This document shows, one piece after another, positions 22,278 through 34,223 of a stretch of 64,000 nucleotides of DNA. The notes beneath the pieces are model-generated. The model worked only from the letters and a program-made list of their open reading frames with translations. It did not search any database and was not told where the DNA came from. The position numbers and the translations under genes are program-made. This DNA is from Xiphydria camelus (taxonomy: Eukaryota > Arthropoda > Insecta > Hymenoptera > Xiphydriidae). Each line of letters opens with the position of its first letter. The stretch's first letter is position 1. The DNA is taken from NCBI GenBank assembly GCA_963678675.1, contig OY783198.1:10612580-10676579 (forward strand), in the 5' to 3' direction.

Positions 22278-22338
22278 AAAGTTAAAAGTTATGAGAACAA
22301 GGGGCCAACTTCATCTGTCAATTTGTTCCGGTCTCTCC

Positions 22339-23527
22339 TAGGAGGCTGCCAATTTCTTTCATATCACTTTCGGTGAGAATAGCTCCTATGTGCACATGAG
22401 CATATGCATAAAAATAATATGTATTAATACATATTTTTGACGGGTTAAACAAAACATTTTCAAAATGGGTTACTTGTTTATTGATTCAGCTATAAAAGTC
22501 CAACATTAATGTTGTAAATAAGTTTTGTGAGAAATATTGGTTTATGATTTGCTCCAAAAAAAATTGAGACGCAACAATAGACTTGCCTCGACTTCTTTTA
22601 GTTACGACTTTTTTTTTAGCATCGCTCAGAGAAAACTGTATGCGTAGGTTACAGAGACCGTGCGAGGATGGTGCATAATTATGCGGCAATTCGATGCTGC
22701 CGATGGGGTCCGGTCACATTTCGTTTCGACGTGATCTTCGCCTCATGTTTGCATAAGTCATTCGTCGCTTTTATATGATGAGCAAGACGAAGCGGGAATG
22801 GTTGATCGTTAAAGTGCTAAAGCTGGTGATGTGGTCGCTGTTTCGTACGTAATGTAAGTAGTTGTAGCCGATATATGTTTATATAGCCCGAGTCGACTAC
22901 GTGGTACGACGTTGTTATCGCAATATTTTATTTGAAAGTCGCGAGAATCGACAATTTTAAATGTTGCAACTGTTTGACAAGAAATAATCGAGGGGGAAAT
23001 GATAAGCTGCATTTGTAAGAGTGATTCTACCTGTACAAGCATTATGTCGTAAAAATGTTCAGGTTCTTTATTGTTACATCGCCCTATTTTTTAAATTTTA
23101 TATTTTGTAATATTGGATTTAATGACCTGAATATTGATAAGACAATTCGATGGATGATTATTCCTGGAGATATGTAATTGTAAACTATACAGAGAGAATT
23201 GAATGCAGTCGTAATAACTACTTTACTGACAACTATTCGAGTTTGTTAACCAGCATTAATTTTTATGATTGTCGTAACTATTTTCAATACGTTATTTGAC
23301 AATAGAAATGTTCATATTTTTTCATTTAATTTGTAATCTGTATGCACATTCAATATCACACGAAAAAGAAAACGTCCGAAAGAATAATTATTCGCAAAAT
23401 TATAAGTGCGTTTCTCTCTATTGAGTTATGACGCCATCGAAGAGCCATGAGAGACTTATGCCAAGCACAACGAGTGTGAAAGAGAGTATCTGTTAGGATA
23501 CAAATGGTCGCAAATATTTAGACCACT

Positions 23528-23529
<2 letters not shown>
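22339..23529. other. Stretch without recognised genes
   Basis: AT-rich sequence. Minus-strand ORFs at 22486-22689 and 22809-23042 match no family known to me. No inverted repeats seen. Confidence 0.35.

Positions 23530-23598
<69 letters not shown>
23530..23598. repeat. (AT)n microsatellite, 69 bp
   Basis: Perfect alternating AT. It would extrude as a cruciform and is likely polymorphic in length. Confidence 0.95.
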
Positions 23599-23600
<2 letters not shown>

Positions 23601-25191
23601 TAATGAATAGATACAACGAGACACTTTAACTAAACGGCCAATTTTACCAAACAGCCTCAGGGAATGATTTTTTTCAACGTGATGGCGCTTAACTAGTTAA
23701 ATAAGGCCGAAAATGAAAAAAAAAATACAGGATAAATAATTTTATCCAAATTTTTCGATTCTATAATAAAAAAAAATCAATCTACTACCCTATCAGATAC
23801 CGAAACTAACGAAATTGTTGTGACAGCTGTAAAAGAACTAGTGTGATTACTAGACTGGAAGAGTTGTCGCGATTATTTTTAATTATGGGAACTATGAGAA
23901 TGTAGTACTGATTACTTTGTTTGCACCAATATAATTGCCGAAATAATTTTTTTGTCTGAGAATATCGCTACATATTGGTACTCGAGTTGTTATATTATTT
24001 CTGTCGCGAAACTTTACCGAGTCTCTTGATAAATATTAATCTCCCTTTTCTCTAAACCGTTGATAGCAAGATGTTTTTTTATTAATTAAGACGTTCTATT
24101 TCCCTTAATTAAATAATTTCCACTTCGAAGGCTCATACCTACATACTAATTATATCGTCTTCTGATTAATATTTCGATTAATGGTAACTAGTAATAGGTA
24201 TTAAAAAATTGAGTTTAAAATAAATTTGCCCATGTTGCTTTTCTATAGCAAAGTATGGTAGTCCACAATTTACGAATGACGCAGGCGGTTGAAAGTATTT
24301 CTTCATACCAAATGTATGCCATTGGAGGTAAAAGGGAAATAAAAGTCATGCAATGACTAACTAATGCATATCTCCAAATACTCAATAGAATCCTTTCTTA
24401 TCATTGTTTAGTGCGCACGGAGAAACTTTTACGATGTCTTTCCTCTGTATGTAACTTCCGTCTACTCTTTTGCAACGACCTGCATCCAGGGCTATAAGTG
24501 GATGCAAAAAATGCAGTTAGTTAAACTTGAGTGTAGGTAAGTAAGTTAGTGCAAAGTTGGCGCAACGCGCAGTCTCGTCGTGCAGGCCGGGTCAGGCAAT
24601 ATCGTACGTACGGTGTAATTGCAATTAGCATATATCACATGGGCGTAGTAATGCTCGGAGCACCGAGCCACGCGAACGCAATAGCGTAATAAAGTCGATT
24701 GTTTTAAAGAAGTTTTCTTTCAGATTCTCCTACTGGGAAATGAAATGGAAGCCTGGTTTTCAAAAGTAGCCTACTCACGCTGTTTTCGATTTCTACCACT
24801 AGATAGCGTATTGACATTTCACTTTTTCCGAAAATGTAGCATTTTCGTTACAAATGTCTCTTTCATTTATTTCGGACAAATGGCGAGCGCTACCTATATA
24901 TGTATATCTCTTCATTCGAAATATACTACAGCCGTATCGAGTAGTGTCGAGTCGTGCTGCGTCGATTCAGTGGAATAGCTTTATTTAATGATTTTGATAT
25001 TTTTTACATGTGTAGTTTGTGTTATAGGTATTATAGACGTAAAAAAGAAATCCAAGTTCACTTCAACCATCGTTTTCGTTATCTAAGTTAATCGCTTTGT
25101 AGAATCTCTTGGGTAGACAAATTGCCTTGTAGTTTTGGAGATAACCTTATAGAAAAAATTCACCTAAAACGCCTGAACTTTATCTATCTTA
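23599..25191. other. Stretch without recognised genes
   Basis: AT-rich, apart from a GC-richer patch at 24540-24700. The 77-codon plus-strand ORF at 24745 has no recognisable domain. Confidence 0.35.
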
Positions 25192-25585
25192 GGGTAAACC
25201 ACCCAGTTATTGGACACCTTGCAGTTATTGGACAGTCTGATTTAAACAAATAAAAACAAGACTTCTAGCTTTTACTTAAATAAATATTATCAAAAACCGT
25301 ACCTGGCTTATTGATTCTTGACTGTCCAATTACTGGATTGAGTATTTCCAAAAACTAAGAACACTGTCCAATAACTCAGTTTTTTGACTTTATCCCAGTT
25401 TTTTATTGTTGAAAATTATATTCTTTCCAACTTAAAATTGTAAGTTACTAAAATGTAAAGCCAATATATTTTCAATTAAAACAAGCCACCACTTATATCT
25501 CTCTCTCTAGGTGGAAAAATATCTTTTTAACACGGTCTCAAATGTTGTAAAATGCTTGAGTGTCCAATAACTGGACGGTTTACCC
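25192..25585. mobile_element. TIR element with GGGTAAACC ends, 394 bp
   Basis: GGGTAAACCACCCAGTTATT after TA is mirrored by AACTGGACGGTTTACCC before TA. The phrase 'CCAATAACTG' or its complement (TTATTGGACA) recurs inside (25204, 25225, 25322, 25369, 25560), so the subterminal motif is repeated. Non-coding. Confidence 0.88.
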
Positions 25586-27219
25586 TACATAAAATCCAAT
25601 TGTTCGTAATCGGTTTTTTGTCCCCCATGCAGACACAATCAGAGCTATTTCGCTTCATTTCCCATTGATACTTGTCTTCGGTCACAAATGATCTACATTC
25701 GAAACGCGGTACGACTTCCACCGCGGCTATACGTTTTTATCCCGCGGAACATTCAGAAACGTTCGAACGTTTCTCGCAATTTTCAGCAGAGTTCTTACAG
25801 CACGATGGCATCTCATAGTTTTTGTTGTTTCCAAAACTTCCACCATAAACTTCCCACGTAGACGTGTCTACAGTTTATACTCATGCCGAACAATTTATTG
25901 GCTGAATTGGGCCCAATTGTGGTATCAACCAAGAATTCGAATTTTAACCAGAGTTAATTAAGGCGTAGCGAGAAAGTCACAGTACTCGAAGGAAAAAATT
26001 CAATTCATCAAAGACATATCAAGAGACACGGTAGTGTCTCGCGGCATGTTCATTCAAATCGTCAGAACGACGCCGCTAGCGCTGTCGCCGCGAGCGCGCG
26101 CGCACCCGTGTTATGTATCTTTACAGGAAAAATGTCTGCCCCCTTCACCCCTCAATTTTAACATCGAATTTTCTCAATAAATATACGGTTATAACTAAAA
26201 CTATGCTTAGTTACGCCATATAAATCGACTATTCTCTATCGATAGAGACCAGAGTAAATGTTGTAAGTTACATATTAACAGAGATTTTTCCTTAGCAACG
26301 CGCAGCCACGCCCCTCGCCCCTCAAAAGTCGAGAATCCGATTTCTCGGGCGATATATATATATGTAAAAATGTCACAAAAATTCCGCCTGTCTTCGGCGG
26401 TATTCGGCCATGGTCTCGGAAATGTGTACACAGATGCGGCCACACGCATACGCCATCAAAAATGTATGTGAGAGTGTGTGAGAGAATATATTCCTTGAAT
26501 GTTTAGTTGTTTTTCAAAATTAATAATTAATATGACGTCTAATAAATCATATGGGCTTAAAATTGCGTCAAACTTAGTTAAACGCGGTCAATACATAGTA
26601 AAAAAAACATTTTGCAATAAAAAAAAATTCGACCAAGGAACATTTTTCGCTCGGACCCATTGAGGGCCAATAGTATTGGCACAAAGTTGGCTCGCACTCT
26701 GGTTCTAAATCGGCCCAAGTACGGCAGTCGATCTCCGCCGTCATGCAAATGTAAGGCCCACGCTAAGCTTAGACCGATTGTAAATTTCTACACGAATTTT
26801 AACGCGACTCGGTTGTTCGAGGAGTGTTACTACGCTTTCGTAACGTGAGAATCGGATGATACGAACGTACTGTGTACTATCCTTACGCCGATTAGACAGC
26901 GGGCATACCGATAGGATTATTCCAACTAGTTTGGATTATATACGCAATGTGGTCGCAATCGCAATAGTAATCGCATGTAGGCATGGGTTGCGTGTCTACA
27001 CTTATTATAGGTGCTCAGCATGATACTGTCCTTTCCTTTTAACGCGACTTTCAACAGCTTCGCGCGGATCCGGTTTTAGCGCAGGTTTCGTTATATTAGG
27101 TTAAGATAGGTTATCAACCGGTAACGAACAGGAAAATTCAAATTAAAATAGCGATACGGCGCCGTCGCGTTGTATCGCATATCGTCGGGAAAGTTCTTGC
27201 GCTCTGATGGACAACTGTA
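25586..27219. other. Stretch without recognised genes
   Basis: GC-richer patches at 25680-25780, 26040-26110 (CGCGCG-rich) and 27040-27190. No ORF with a known domain and no clear repeats. Confidence 0.35.
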
Positions 27220-27327
27220 GAGTAAATGTGGGACAGGTGTCCCCGGAGGATAGATGCCCAGACCTATTTATTTCGAATATGCCAGCACGATTGAGGCAAT
27301 GGGTTATTTCTGTTGCATCAGTTTATA

Positions 27328-27750
27328 CGGGGTGTTCTCAAACCTCTGACCGAGAGGAAAATCCTATGTTCATTAAAAAATGACGGACATAATGCAATTG
27401 ACTTTATTGAAATCCGTTAAGAATTTAGGGAGAAATTAATCATTAAAAATTAATTCATATTTTGAATTTATTCGGCATTGATGACGTCATGACATATCAT
27501 ATCATACGTAGCTCTGATTGTTAAACAAATGATAAATGAGCGTGTACTTCGTCGATAGCAATTGCGATGATCTTCATGAGCCTTGATATGACGTCATCAA
27601 TGCCGAATAAATTAAAAATATTAATTACTTTTTAATAATTAATTTCTCCGTAAATTCTTAACGGATTTCAATAAAATCAATTGCATTATGTCCGTAATTT
27701 TTTAATGAGCATAGGGTTTTTCTCTGGGCCAGAGGTTTGAAAATAACCGG
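27328..27750. mobile_element. Foldback MITE inserted at TA, 423 bp
   Basis: CGGGGTGTTCTCAAACCTCT at the left and AGAGGTTTGAAAATAACCGG at the right. Arms of about 170 bp pair well (GAATTTAGGGAGAAATTAAT against its inverse). TATA lies on both sides. TGATGACGTCATGACAT near the centre is itself palindromic. The uninterrupted sequence in the related element near 35235 shows the empty target. Confidence 0.9.
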
Positions 27751-27807
27751 TATATTCGTAAACATGGACATGAAAAATTTACCCACATTAATTATATATT
27801 ATATTAA

Positions 27808-29011
27808 CTTCTTAACGCCCCTTGTTACAAAAATATGTATAACGTTCCTATAACACTGGTCAACAAAATTACATTTTTTTTCTGTTACACGAACCAGACC
27901 AGGTGATTCTTATAGATTTATGTGCGCTAAAAACAAATCTGACTCTTAAATTTACGTATCACGTCAGGATTTTGAAATACTTGAGGTTAAATATACGAAA
28001 ACCGGCGATTTTGGCCATATTCACGGGTCTATTACAATGAAACTAAAAACTGTTTCTTAATTGCACTTACAGCATTTGAAAGTGTCATTTTTGAACTTTT
28101 CAATACATTACTTGATTGTTCCTAAACGATTTTACAAAGCCAAATTTCAGTACGACAAGTCGATCGTTTAGGTCCACCGCACCACGCGCCTGATACATTT
28201 AGACGCGTGGCGCGGTGGACCTAAACGATCGACTTGTCGTATTGAAATTTGGCTTTGTAAAATCGTTTAGGAACAATCAAGTAATGTATTGAAAAGTTCA
28301 AAAACGACACTTTCAAATGCTGTAAGTGCAATTAAGAAACATTTGTTAGTTTAATTGTAATAGACCCGTGAATATGGCCAAAATCGCCTGTTTTCGTATA
28401 TTTAACCTCAAGTATTTCAAAATCCTGACGCGATACGCAAATTTGAGAGTCAGATTCGTTTTTAGCGCACATAAATCTATAAGAATCACCTGGTCTGGTT
28501 CGTGTAACAAAATCACTGTTGACCAGTGTAATATAATTACATAATTTGTATCTCTAATTACATTTGAACTTTGTGTGACCATTATATCGTTTATGTAACA
28601 TTCTCCTATTCAATAATATTGTCGTGTCGCTATCTAGTCATCCTACTATAGATTACAGTCGATTTTAATAGAAGGGATAGTTGTGGGCACTGGCCACATA
28701 CCTATACAAAATGATAGACAAAGGTGCAAAATGGTAAGCTGCAAAGGGCGCTTACCAGTGTGATATGTACAAAATGTAGTGTATCTATGTCTAAACAGGA
28801 ACAGTAATTGTTTTGCATCTTTTCATGTTTAAAATTCCAGAAATAAACTTTTGTAGACCGTTGTAACAAATTTGATAAAAAGCTCCTTTTTCCTCCCAAA
28901 TCTCGAAAAATCAAAATGAAGCTAGGGACTGATATTTTAAAGGCATGCAATGCATAAAAACAATATTTTCTGGTTTTCTATTTGTTAAAAGTGTTTCTGG
29001 GCATTAAGAGG
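27808..29011. mobile_element. piggyBac-like element, TTAA-flanked, 1.2 kb
   Basis: CTTCTTAACGCCC after TTAA at the left; GGGCATTAAGAGG before TTAG at the right. One base of the right target has changed. It contains the 675 bp palindrome at 27854-28528. The remaining 480 bp hold a minus-strand ORF (28702-28950) that I cannot assign. Confidence 0.65.
27854..28528. repeat. 675 bp near-perfect palindrome (foldback element)
   Basis: CACTGGTCAACAAAA at the left and GTTGACCAGTG at the right. Two arms of about 330 bp match with very few differences and meet at a short centre near 28195. The inner arm bears GGTCCACCGC, GTCGATCGTTTAGG and their complements. Such low divergence between arms implies recent origin or ongoing gene conversion. 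If transcribed it would make a long double-stranded RNA. Non-coding. Confidence 0.93.
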
Positions 29012-29691
29012 TTAGAGAGAGTGAAGTGTTTATAACAGTTTCAAATGGAGAGTACAACTCGTCGTTATTTTCTGGTGAAACTGCCTCCGCTAAAGTAACG
29101 TCTGTAGGATATTCAATGAAGAAATTCGACGGGAAAGTAATTTTTGCGGATCAGTATAGAGTTAACTGATGAAGAACGATAACTGCTGTAAATTTTAACC
29201 TTGCATGTCGGAATAACTATTACTGAAGTAACTATTTCACCGTTAGTCTTTCGTTGGGGAATAGATACTAGATATTTTTTAACGATCCACTATTCTGATG
29301 TTTTTGCAATCACGGAAGATAATACAATGTAGAATTTACCGATTATTGCTTCCTTTTTTTTGATTATCAACTTTCTGTGGAAAATAGAAAGCGGTTTTTT
29401 CACACATTTGGAAATGATTGTTGAAAGAAGAAGAAATAAATAGCGAAAGGAATGACGAAGTCGTTAAAGTCGAAAGGACAATAATAATTCTGCAATGAAC
29501 TTTCAATTAAGTATTTTTGCTTGTTAATTTATTTATAATTCTGTAGCTGAGGGGTAAATAGTCGTAACTCCAATTTTACCCAATATATTGAGTTAATATC
29601 ATTTTCAAACTACACTCCTTCAACTTGCTATTGTGGTAAAAATCGTAAGTCCCGTTTTATTGGTTGCCAATATTTTTAGTTTTGAAAAGAT

Positions 29692-29709
29692 AGAGAGAGA
29701 GAGAGAGAG
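29692..29709. repeat. (GA)n microsatellite
   Basis: About nine AG units inside the long TA element copy 1. They are absent from copy 2. Confidence 0.85.
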
Positions 29710-30134
29710 TATCTCTATGTATATATCAGTGGGGTAAAGGTAAAGTTGTTTTGCTCGCTACTGAAGACTTTCTTTTATGGACATACGATTGTTTACCACT
29801 CAGCTACAGAATTGTATTTTCCTTATTGTCGTACTTTATAATATATATGAGATATTTTAGATATATTCATTGTACAATTTTTTTTCTTACACCTAAAATG
29901 AATTTTTCATCTCATCAAACGCCCAGGGGTACCTATCTATCCTCCAAAATTCCAAAAACGAAATTGCTTATCTCTTTCGATATCTTGGTGTGTTTAATCC
30001 AAACTATATTTTTCCATTATAGGAATTATTACATTCTTGTAAATAGACCATGTATTCATATTCTAACAACGAATATTGCTATACCTATAATTTTGATTCC
30101 TTAAAAAAGGGGGGAATCTAACTTACTTTTACCT

Positions 30135-30907
30135 TATATACGTGTGACCAATTCGCAAACGCCCCGAATGATATGTAATTTGCGATTCGCGGTGAAGCGT
30201 TCGTGTATGATAGTTGGTCGATTTGTTTACCGCAGGGCAACAGTGTGTATAGTAGGTAACGTCCTCCATTTTGTCGGCAATTATAATTAAGTGTAAAATA
30301 GGGACGTCGTAAAATGCAATTAAATATTATTACCTTTCCTCTAACGATCGCCGCCGACCATGGCCGCGAGGAGTCGGGCGCAGTGGGGCCGTGACCGTCG
30401 AGTAGCTATGGTTTGTGTGCCCGTTTTACGGACGGGCGGGCATTGCTGCGAGAATCTGTCACTTGCATTCTGTCGACGACTCTCGATGCGGCGACGTCAA
30501 CAGTTTAAATTGCTATGGGGCGTTTCGAAACGCATTCGAATAACTAATTATTATTGACTTAGGTTTTGATCATAATACTTAGGGTAGGTAGGTAAGTCCG
30601 GGGAAGATGCAGTTTCTATCATTTCAAAGTTACTTTTGTATGGTGGTAAAGTTATTTTCTAATTTCTATATAATCAATTGACACAAAAAGCTCGTGATTT
30701 TAACTTAAAGTATAAACTACAAGACAACCAAAAATCAAGATGAAAGATAAACTGTCATTGGATGTCTCTCCCATAATGTACGGGAGAGATGGCCGATGAC
30801 GTAAATTTTGCTTAATATTTCTTGCCTTTTCATTTTTCATTACTACGTATATACTGGACTATACTTTGGATACATATTTGTCAATTTTAATCAAACAATC
30901 AAACCTA
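30135..30907. other. Stretch with a GC-richer patch
   Basis: Positions 30200-30560 are GC-richer, with a 65-codon ORF starting at 30360 in a good start context (CCGACCATGG). The product is arginine-rich and unfamiliar. A small inverted pair of GTCTCTCCC and GGGAGAGA lies near 30765-30790. Confidence 0.35.
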
Positions 30908-31197
30908 ACCTCTACTTATGCTTATTCTCTTCTCGCTACATGTTTTTCTTACGTAGCTGTGACACATTTCAAGCGTAATTTTGCATTAACAATATTGTAC
31001 ACAATAGAAGCAAATAATGTTTCTCTATAGACAATGAATTCCCGAAATATTTTCAGAAATTCATTCTAAATAAGTAAATATATTTATATATATGTAGAGA
31101 TATAGGTATTGTATGCAATATTATTAACGCAAAATTACGCTGGAAATGCATGAAAAGAAAAGCAATTAGCAAGGACAAAAAAAGCGTAAGTAGAGGT
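30908..31197. mobile_element. Foldback MITE, TA-flanked, 290 bp
   Basis: ACCTCTACTTATGCTT at the left and AAGCGTAAGTAGAGGT at the right with TA outside. Inner blocks AGCGTAATTTTGC and GCAAAATTACGCT pair too. The centre is AT-rich. Confidence 0.8.
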
Positions 31198-31483
31198 TAT
31201 TCTCCATAGTTAAAATAGACAACGTTTATTTAAATTAATTGAAATGGAAGCATAACTCATCGGTTGGTTGACCTTAACTTTAGCTGCAAAACATTTGCAG
31301 AGCTGTCCTGCATTGGTGTAGGACGTGATCTCGAAAACGAATTCACGCCGGTGCTGCCCCAGTACAGGGCGCAAAAAAAAACGCTAATAGCAACCAAGTG
31401 TCACTTAAAGAAAAGATTTGATCGAACGAGCCCTAAAGATCCAGTCATAGTTAGAATCACTGGGGTAGTCGAGACCCTTAAGT

Positions 31484-31674
31484 CGGTAAAGGAGACCTTC
31501 AAATTGTTACACCTGGTCTTAGTTTTGTTAATAAATGTTTCTTTAATTAAAACGTAACTTCATGAAAAGTCCCTGGCACTCGCCGAAGTGAACAAATCAT
31601 TAATTACTAGATTACAAGAGTTTAACGTGAAAAACGGAGAAAAACGTGTAACAATTTGATGGTCTCTTTTACCG
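31484..31674. mobile_element. 191 bp MITE, CGGTAAAGGAGACC ends, copy A
   Basis: CGGTAAAGGAGACCTTC at the left and GATGGTCTCTTTTACCG at the right. The subterminal AATTGTTACAC pairs with GTGTAACAATT. A related copy lies at 43686-43873. Confidence 0.8.
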
Positions 31675-31683
31675 AAAATACGA

Positions 31684-31870
31684 CACTATAGTTCGCCAGT
31701 GAAATAATTTTTATTTGGAAATGAAAAGGGATCTAAGTTCTCACTAATACTACCTGATATTCAATATCCGGATAGACTCTACATGTGAGGATATTTTATA
31801 CCTATGTGTGTACGTAAAACATGGCAGCTTCAGCAATTTTGTTATTACTCAGGATCTTTATTATTAATTC
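31684..31870 (+). repeat. Dispersed repeat, related to 59792-59960 and 43585-43675
   Basis: It begins CGCCAGTGAAATAATTT and contains CTAATACTACCTGATATTCA and ATCCGGATAGACTCTACATG. At 59792 the matching order is TCGTCAGTGAAATCATTT, GCCACCTGATGTTCATTA and CCAGATAGATTTTCCATG. Part of it occurs inverted near 43600. Sequence type unknown. Confidence 0.6.
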
Positions 31871-31930
31871 CTAAATGACATCACATTATTACTATATTAA
31901 AAGAAAAGCCGCCTAAAATTCTCGCAGCTA

Positions 31931-32033
31931 GGTAAAATGAGGTGAATTGACCCAGGATTTTGGCCCCTTGTTTCCATTATCTTCCATAGTAACGAGGAGT
32001 CATCTTCATGCGACAGCTCACCCCGTTTTACCC
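31931..32033. repeat. Short palindromic repeat, family P
   Basis: GGTAAAATGAGGTGAA after TA, core TTTTGGCCCCTTGTTTCC, right end CACCCCGTTTTACCC before TA. The right half is more diverged. Confidence 0.8.
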
Positions 32034-32139
32034 TACTATAAACTCAAATTTCGACTTAGCTCTTTGAGGCCCAGTACAGGCTAATCCGTACATCTCAAAA
32101 AGGTGGGACATTTTTAATCCCATCGTGCCCCAAAGAGAT

Positions 32140-32190
32140 AAGGGAGACCGGAGTAAGTCGCGATGAGAAATTGGGCCCTTTTTATTAATC
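32140..32190. repeat. Half copy of family P repeat
   Basis: AGGGAGACCGGAGTAAGTCG and then AAATTGGGCCCTTT represent only the left half. The mirrored half is missing. Confidence 0.55.
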
Positions 32191-32907
32191 CACTCGCATA
32201 TGGTATACCGTGTAATGCTCTTTCCTCGGTTAGTTGGATAACTTGATATCCTTCCTTTTTCCTCCCTCCTTTCTTCGATCCAGTTTTCTTTGCAGGGTAC
32301 AAGCAGCCTCGACGTTCACGGCGGCTATTCGCATCACGTTGTCAGGACAGTATTCCTGTGTACTCGATCCAATTGTTACGCTCGTCTCGCGTAACATTTT
32401 TAGTAAACTCCTGTCCTCTCTGTCGTTGAAAGTGTACTACCTATAGCGCGAATGTACGCGGGGAATTGAACGTTACGGAAATACGTGTGATAAATTTATA
32501 GAGATTAAAGGTTGAATTTTTGTTCTTATTTTTTGATCGGGCGGACAGGCATTACATATTACATGTCTCGTTTATAAGTATGTAAAATAAAATGATAATT
32601 TTAAGTGTCTATTTTCTCATCGATTCAACATCTATAAACATTTATCTGTCCACAATATACTTTTATGACATGGAATGGAAATGTTCTAAAACTTATTTGT
32701 ACACCTATAGAATCGATCTACTTATTGCTATTACAGGGAACTACCATATAAGGAGATGATCTACAGTGGGTTAAAGAATTTCTGTATTAATTTGACATTC
32801 TTTGCGTTAATGTTATTACAAAAAGTATTGAATTAACATGAAGAATCTTTTTATTTTAATAACATATGGGAATGAGTGGATCGATTCCAACATAAAATTT
32901 CAAACTG
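32191..32907. other. Stretch without recognised genes
   Basis: Nothing recognisable. The small ORF at 32234 has no domain. Confidence 0.35.
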
Positions 32908-33116
32908 CACTGAGAAAAATGATTAGTAATGTTAACCAAATCTTGGTTGATATGGAAACAATGAAATATTTTTATTACAACAACAAATATTGGATCATCG
33001 CAATGAAACATTTTAGAACCATTAGGTATGTTGTTACAACCTAATTTTATCGGTCATAACTAGAATCCCATGTCAACCAAAGTTTGATTAACATTATTAA
33101 TCATTTGTTCTCAGTG
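32908..33116. mobile_element. 209 bp MITE, CACTGAGAAAAATGA ends
   Basis: CACTGAGAAAAATGATTAGT at the left and ATTAATCATTTGTTCTCAGTG (first base apart) at the right; AACCAAATCTTGGTTGA pairs with TCAACCAAAGTTTGATT inside. The flanks do not show a TA target. The ORF at 32838-33044 crosses it by chance. Confidence 0.78.
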
Positions 33117-33195
33117 TGCGTACAATGGATCCGCGTTATCCGAAATTGAACGTATACCTAACTATCTTATCTAAATGGCTTAAGTTGCACAACAA

Positions 33196-33221
33196 AGAGA
33201 GAGAGAGAGAGAGAGAGAGAG
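33196..33221. repeat. (GA)n microsatellite
   Basis: Thirteen GA units followed by purine-rich sequence. Confidence 0.9.
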
Positions 33222-34010
33222 GAAGGGAGAAGGTGAGAAGTTGAAAGAGAGTTCGTTCGATACAAATTGAGACGCGATCGAGAATACGGATCCGCCGTTT
33301 TTCTCCCGGCACCTCGTGACCGAGAGAAGTGGAGGATAGGAGGTTCCCCTTTATTGGGCCCACTCTGCCCGCTTCGCCGAGCAATCACGTCCTTTGTGGG
33401 CATACGAAGAGTAAACCGAGATCACGAAGCGCGCGTGAGCCCTTGCTCCTCCGCGCTGCTGCCTCTACCCGTATACATATAAGTATGTGTGCGCGTGCTT
33501 GAGCGCGTGTGAGTAGTAGGGGGAGGTGTGGGCGATGATGATACCAGGCGACCGTGGAGCGCGGCCCATTGTCGATGTGATTGCTTTGCTCCGCGACTAA
33601 TTACCAGGGACGCAGCGGCAGCGGTAGCGGCAGCGGCGTCGGAGACGGTAGCACTGCTCTTGGAAACACGCTTGGAATTTCTGGAACAGAAGGACGGGGG
33701 AAACCCTCGATTTCCACCGCGTCTTCGGTCAACGGATTCTCTAGAGCTCTTCAGTACCTACACGCGTATCCGTGTCACGTTATTCGTCGAGGATGATGCG
33801 AAACCGGGGTATCTACGCGACGTCGCGATTATGAGGCAGTAACTCTCAAACCCCTAATCGCGTTTTATAATCACGAAGCTGTCTAGATGGTAGTGAGCTC
33901 GTTTAACATATACGCGAAGATGGAAAAGAATTTTTCTTATGGTTTTTCCACGCCTTCAATAGCCTTGCGCGGAATACACAGAATTACTTTAGTAATTGTA
34001 AATTGAAGTA
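33222..34010. other. GC-richer non-repetitive stretch
   Basis: Positions 33240-33850 are among the most CpG-rich in the window, with overlapping ORFs (33528-33842 and 33581-33796). One has an alanine-rich run from a GCAGCG-type trinucleotide tract at 33610-33640. No known protein is recognised. It could be a promoter or 5' untranslated exon region; the sequence alone does not decide. Confidence 0.35.
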
Positions 34011-34110
34011 GGGAAAAAACCGGGGAGTTTTTTTGAGTTGGCCCCTCGATGTCATGAAAAGCAACGAAGACGAGGGGCCAAATTCTTGCGCTAACCAACC
34101 TCAATTTTCG
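34011..34110. repeat. Short palindromic repeat, family P
   Basis: GGGAAAAAACCGGGGAG after TA, core GTTGGCCCCTCGATG and GACGAGGGGCCAA. The right outer end is eroded. Another copy starts only about 20 bp downstream. Confidence 0.75.
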
Positions 34111-34132
34111 TTACATATGTATATATAATGTA

Positions 34133-34223
34133 GGGTAAAACGGGACGAGTTGGTCCCTCGACTCTATTACTTTCCGTGACAACGAGGGGTCAACTCCTTG
34201 CGCCAACTTACTCCGTTTTACCC
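34133..34223. repeat. Short palindromic repeat, family P (well preserved, 91 bp)
   Basis: GGGTAAAACGGGACGAG after TA and CTCCGTTTTACCC before TA. The core is GTTGGTCCCTCGA and CGAGGGGTCAACTC. Confidence 0.9.

Larger units (their letters stand above)
21321..22338. repeat. Short palindromic repeat, family P, split by an insertion
   Basis: The left half (21321-21360: GAAGAGATCGGGGCGAG .. GTTGGCCCCTCAT) and the right half (about 22293-22338: GAACAAGGGGCCAAC .. TTCCGGTCTCTCC) belong together. They are separated by about 920 bp of other mobile sequence. TA borders both outer ends. Confidence 0.85.
27220..30134. mobile_element. Long TA element, copy 1, broken by two insertions
   Basis: The left end (GAGTAAATGTGGGACAGGTG) and the stretches 27220-27327, 27751-27803 and about 29012-30134 align in order with the element at 35132-36208. 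Shared blocks are CCCCGGAGGATA, AGCACGATT, AAACTGCCTCCGCTAAA, AATTTTTGCGGATCAGTA and GTTAACTGATGAAGAA. The right end reads CTTACTTTTACC. Two foreign blocks interrupt it (27328-27750 and 27808-29011). No coding sequence recognised. Confidence 0.82.

Noticed and set aside
30360..30557. 65-codon ORF in a good start context within a CpG-rich patch
   Set aside because: The product is arginine-rich with no recognisable domain; chance ORFs of this size are common in this window. Kept only as a note in the stretch entry.
33528..33842. 104-codon ORF with an alanine-rich tract
   Set aside because: The alanines come from a trinucleotide-like GCAGCG run; the rest resembles no protein.
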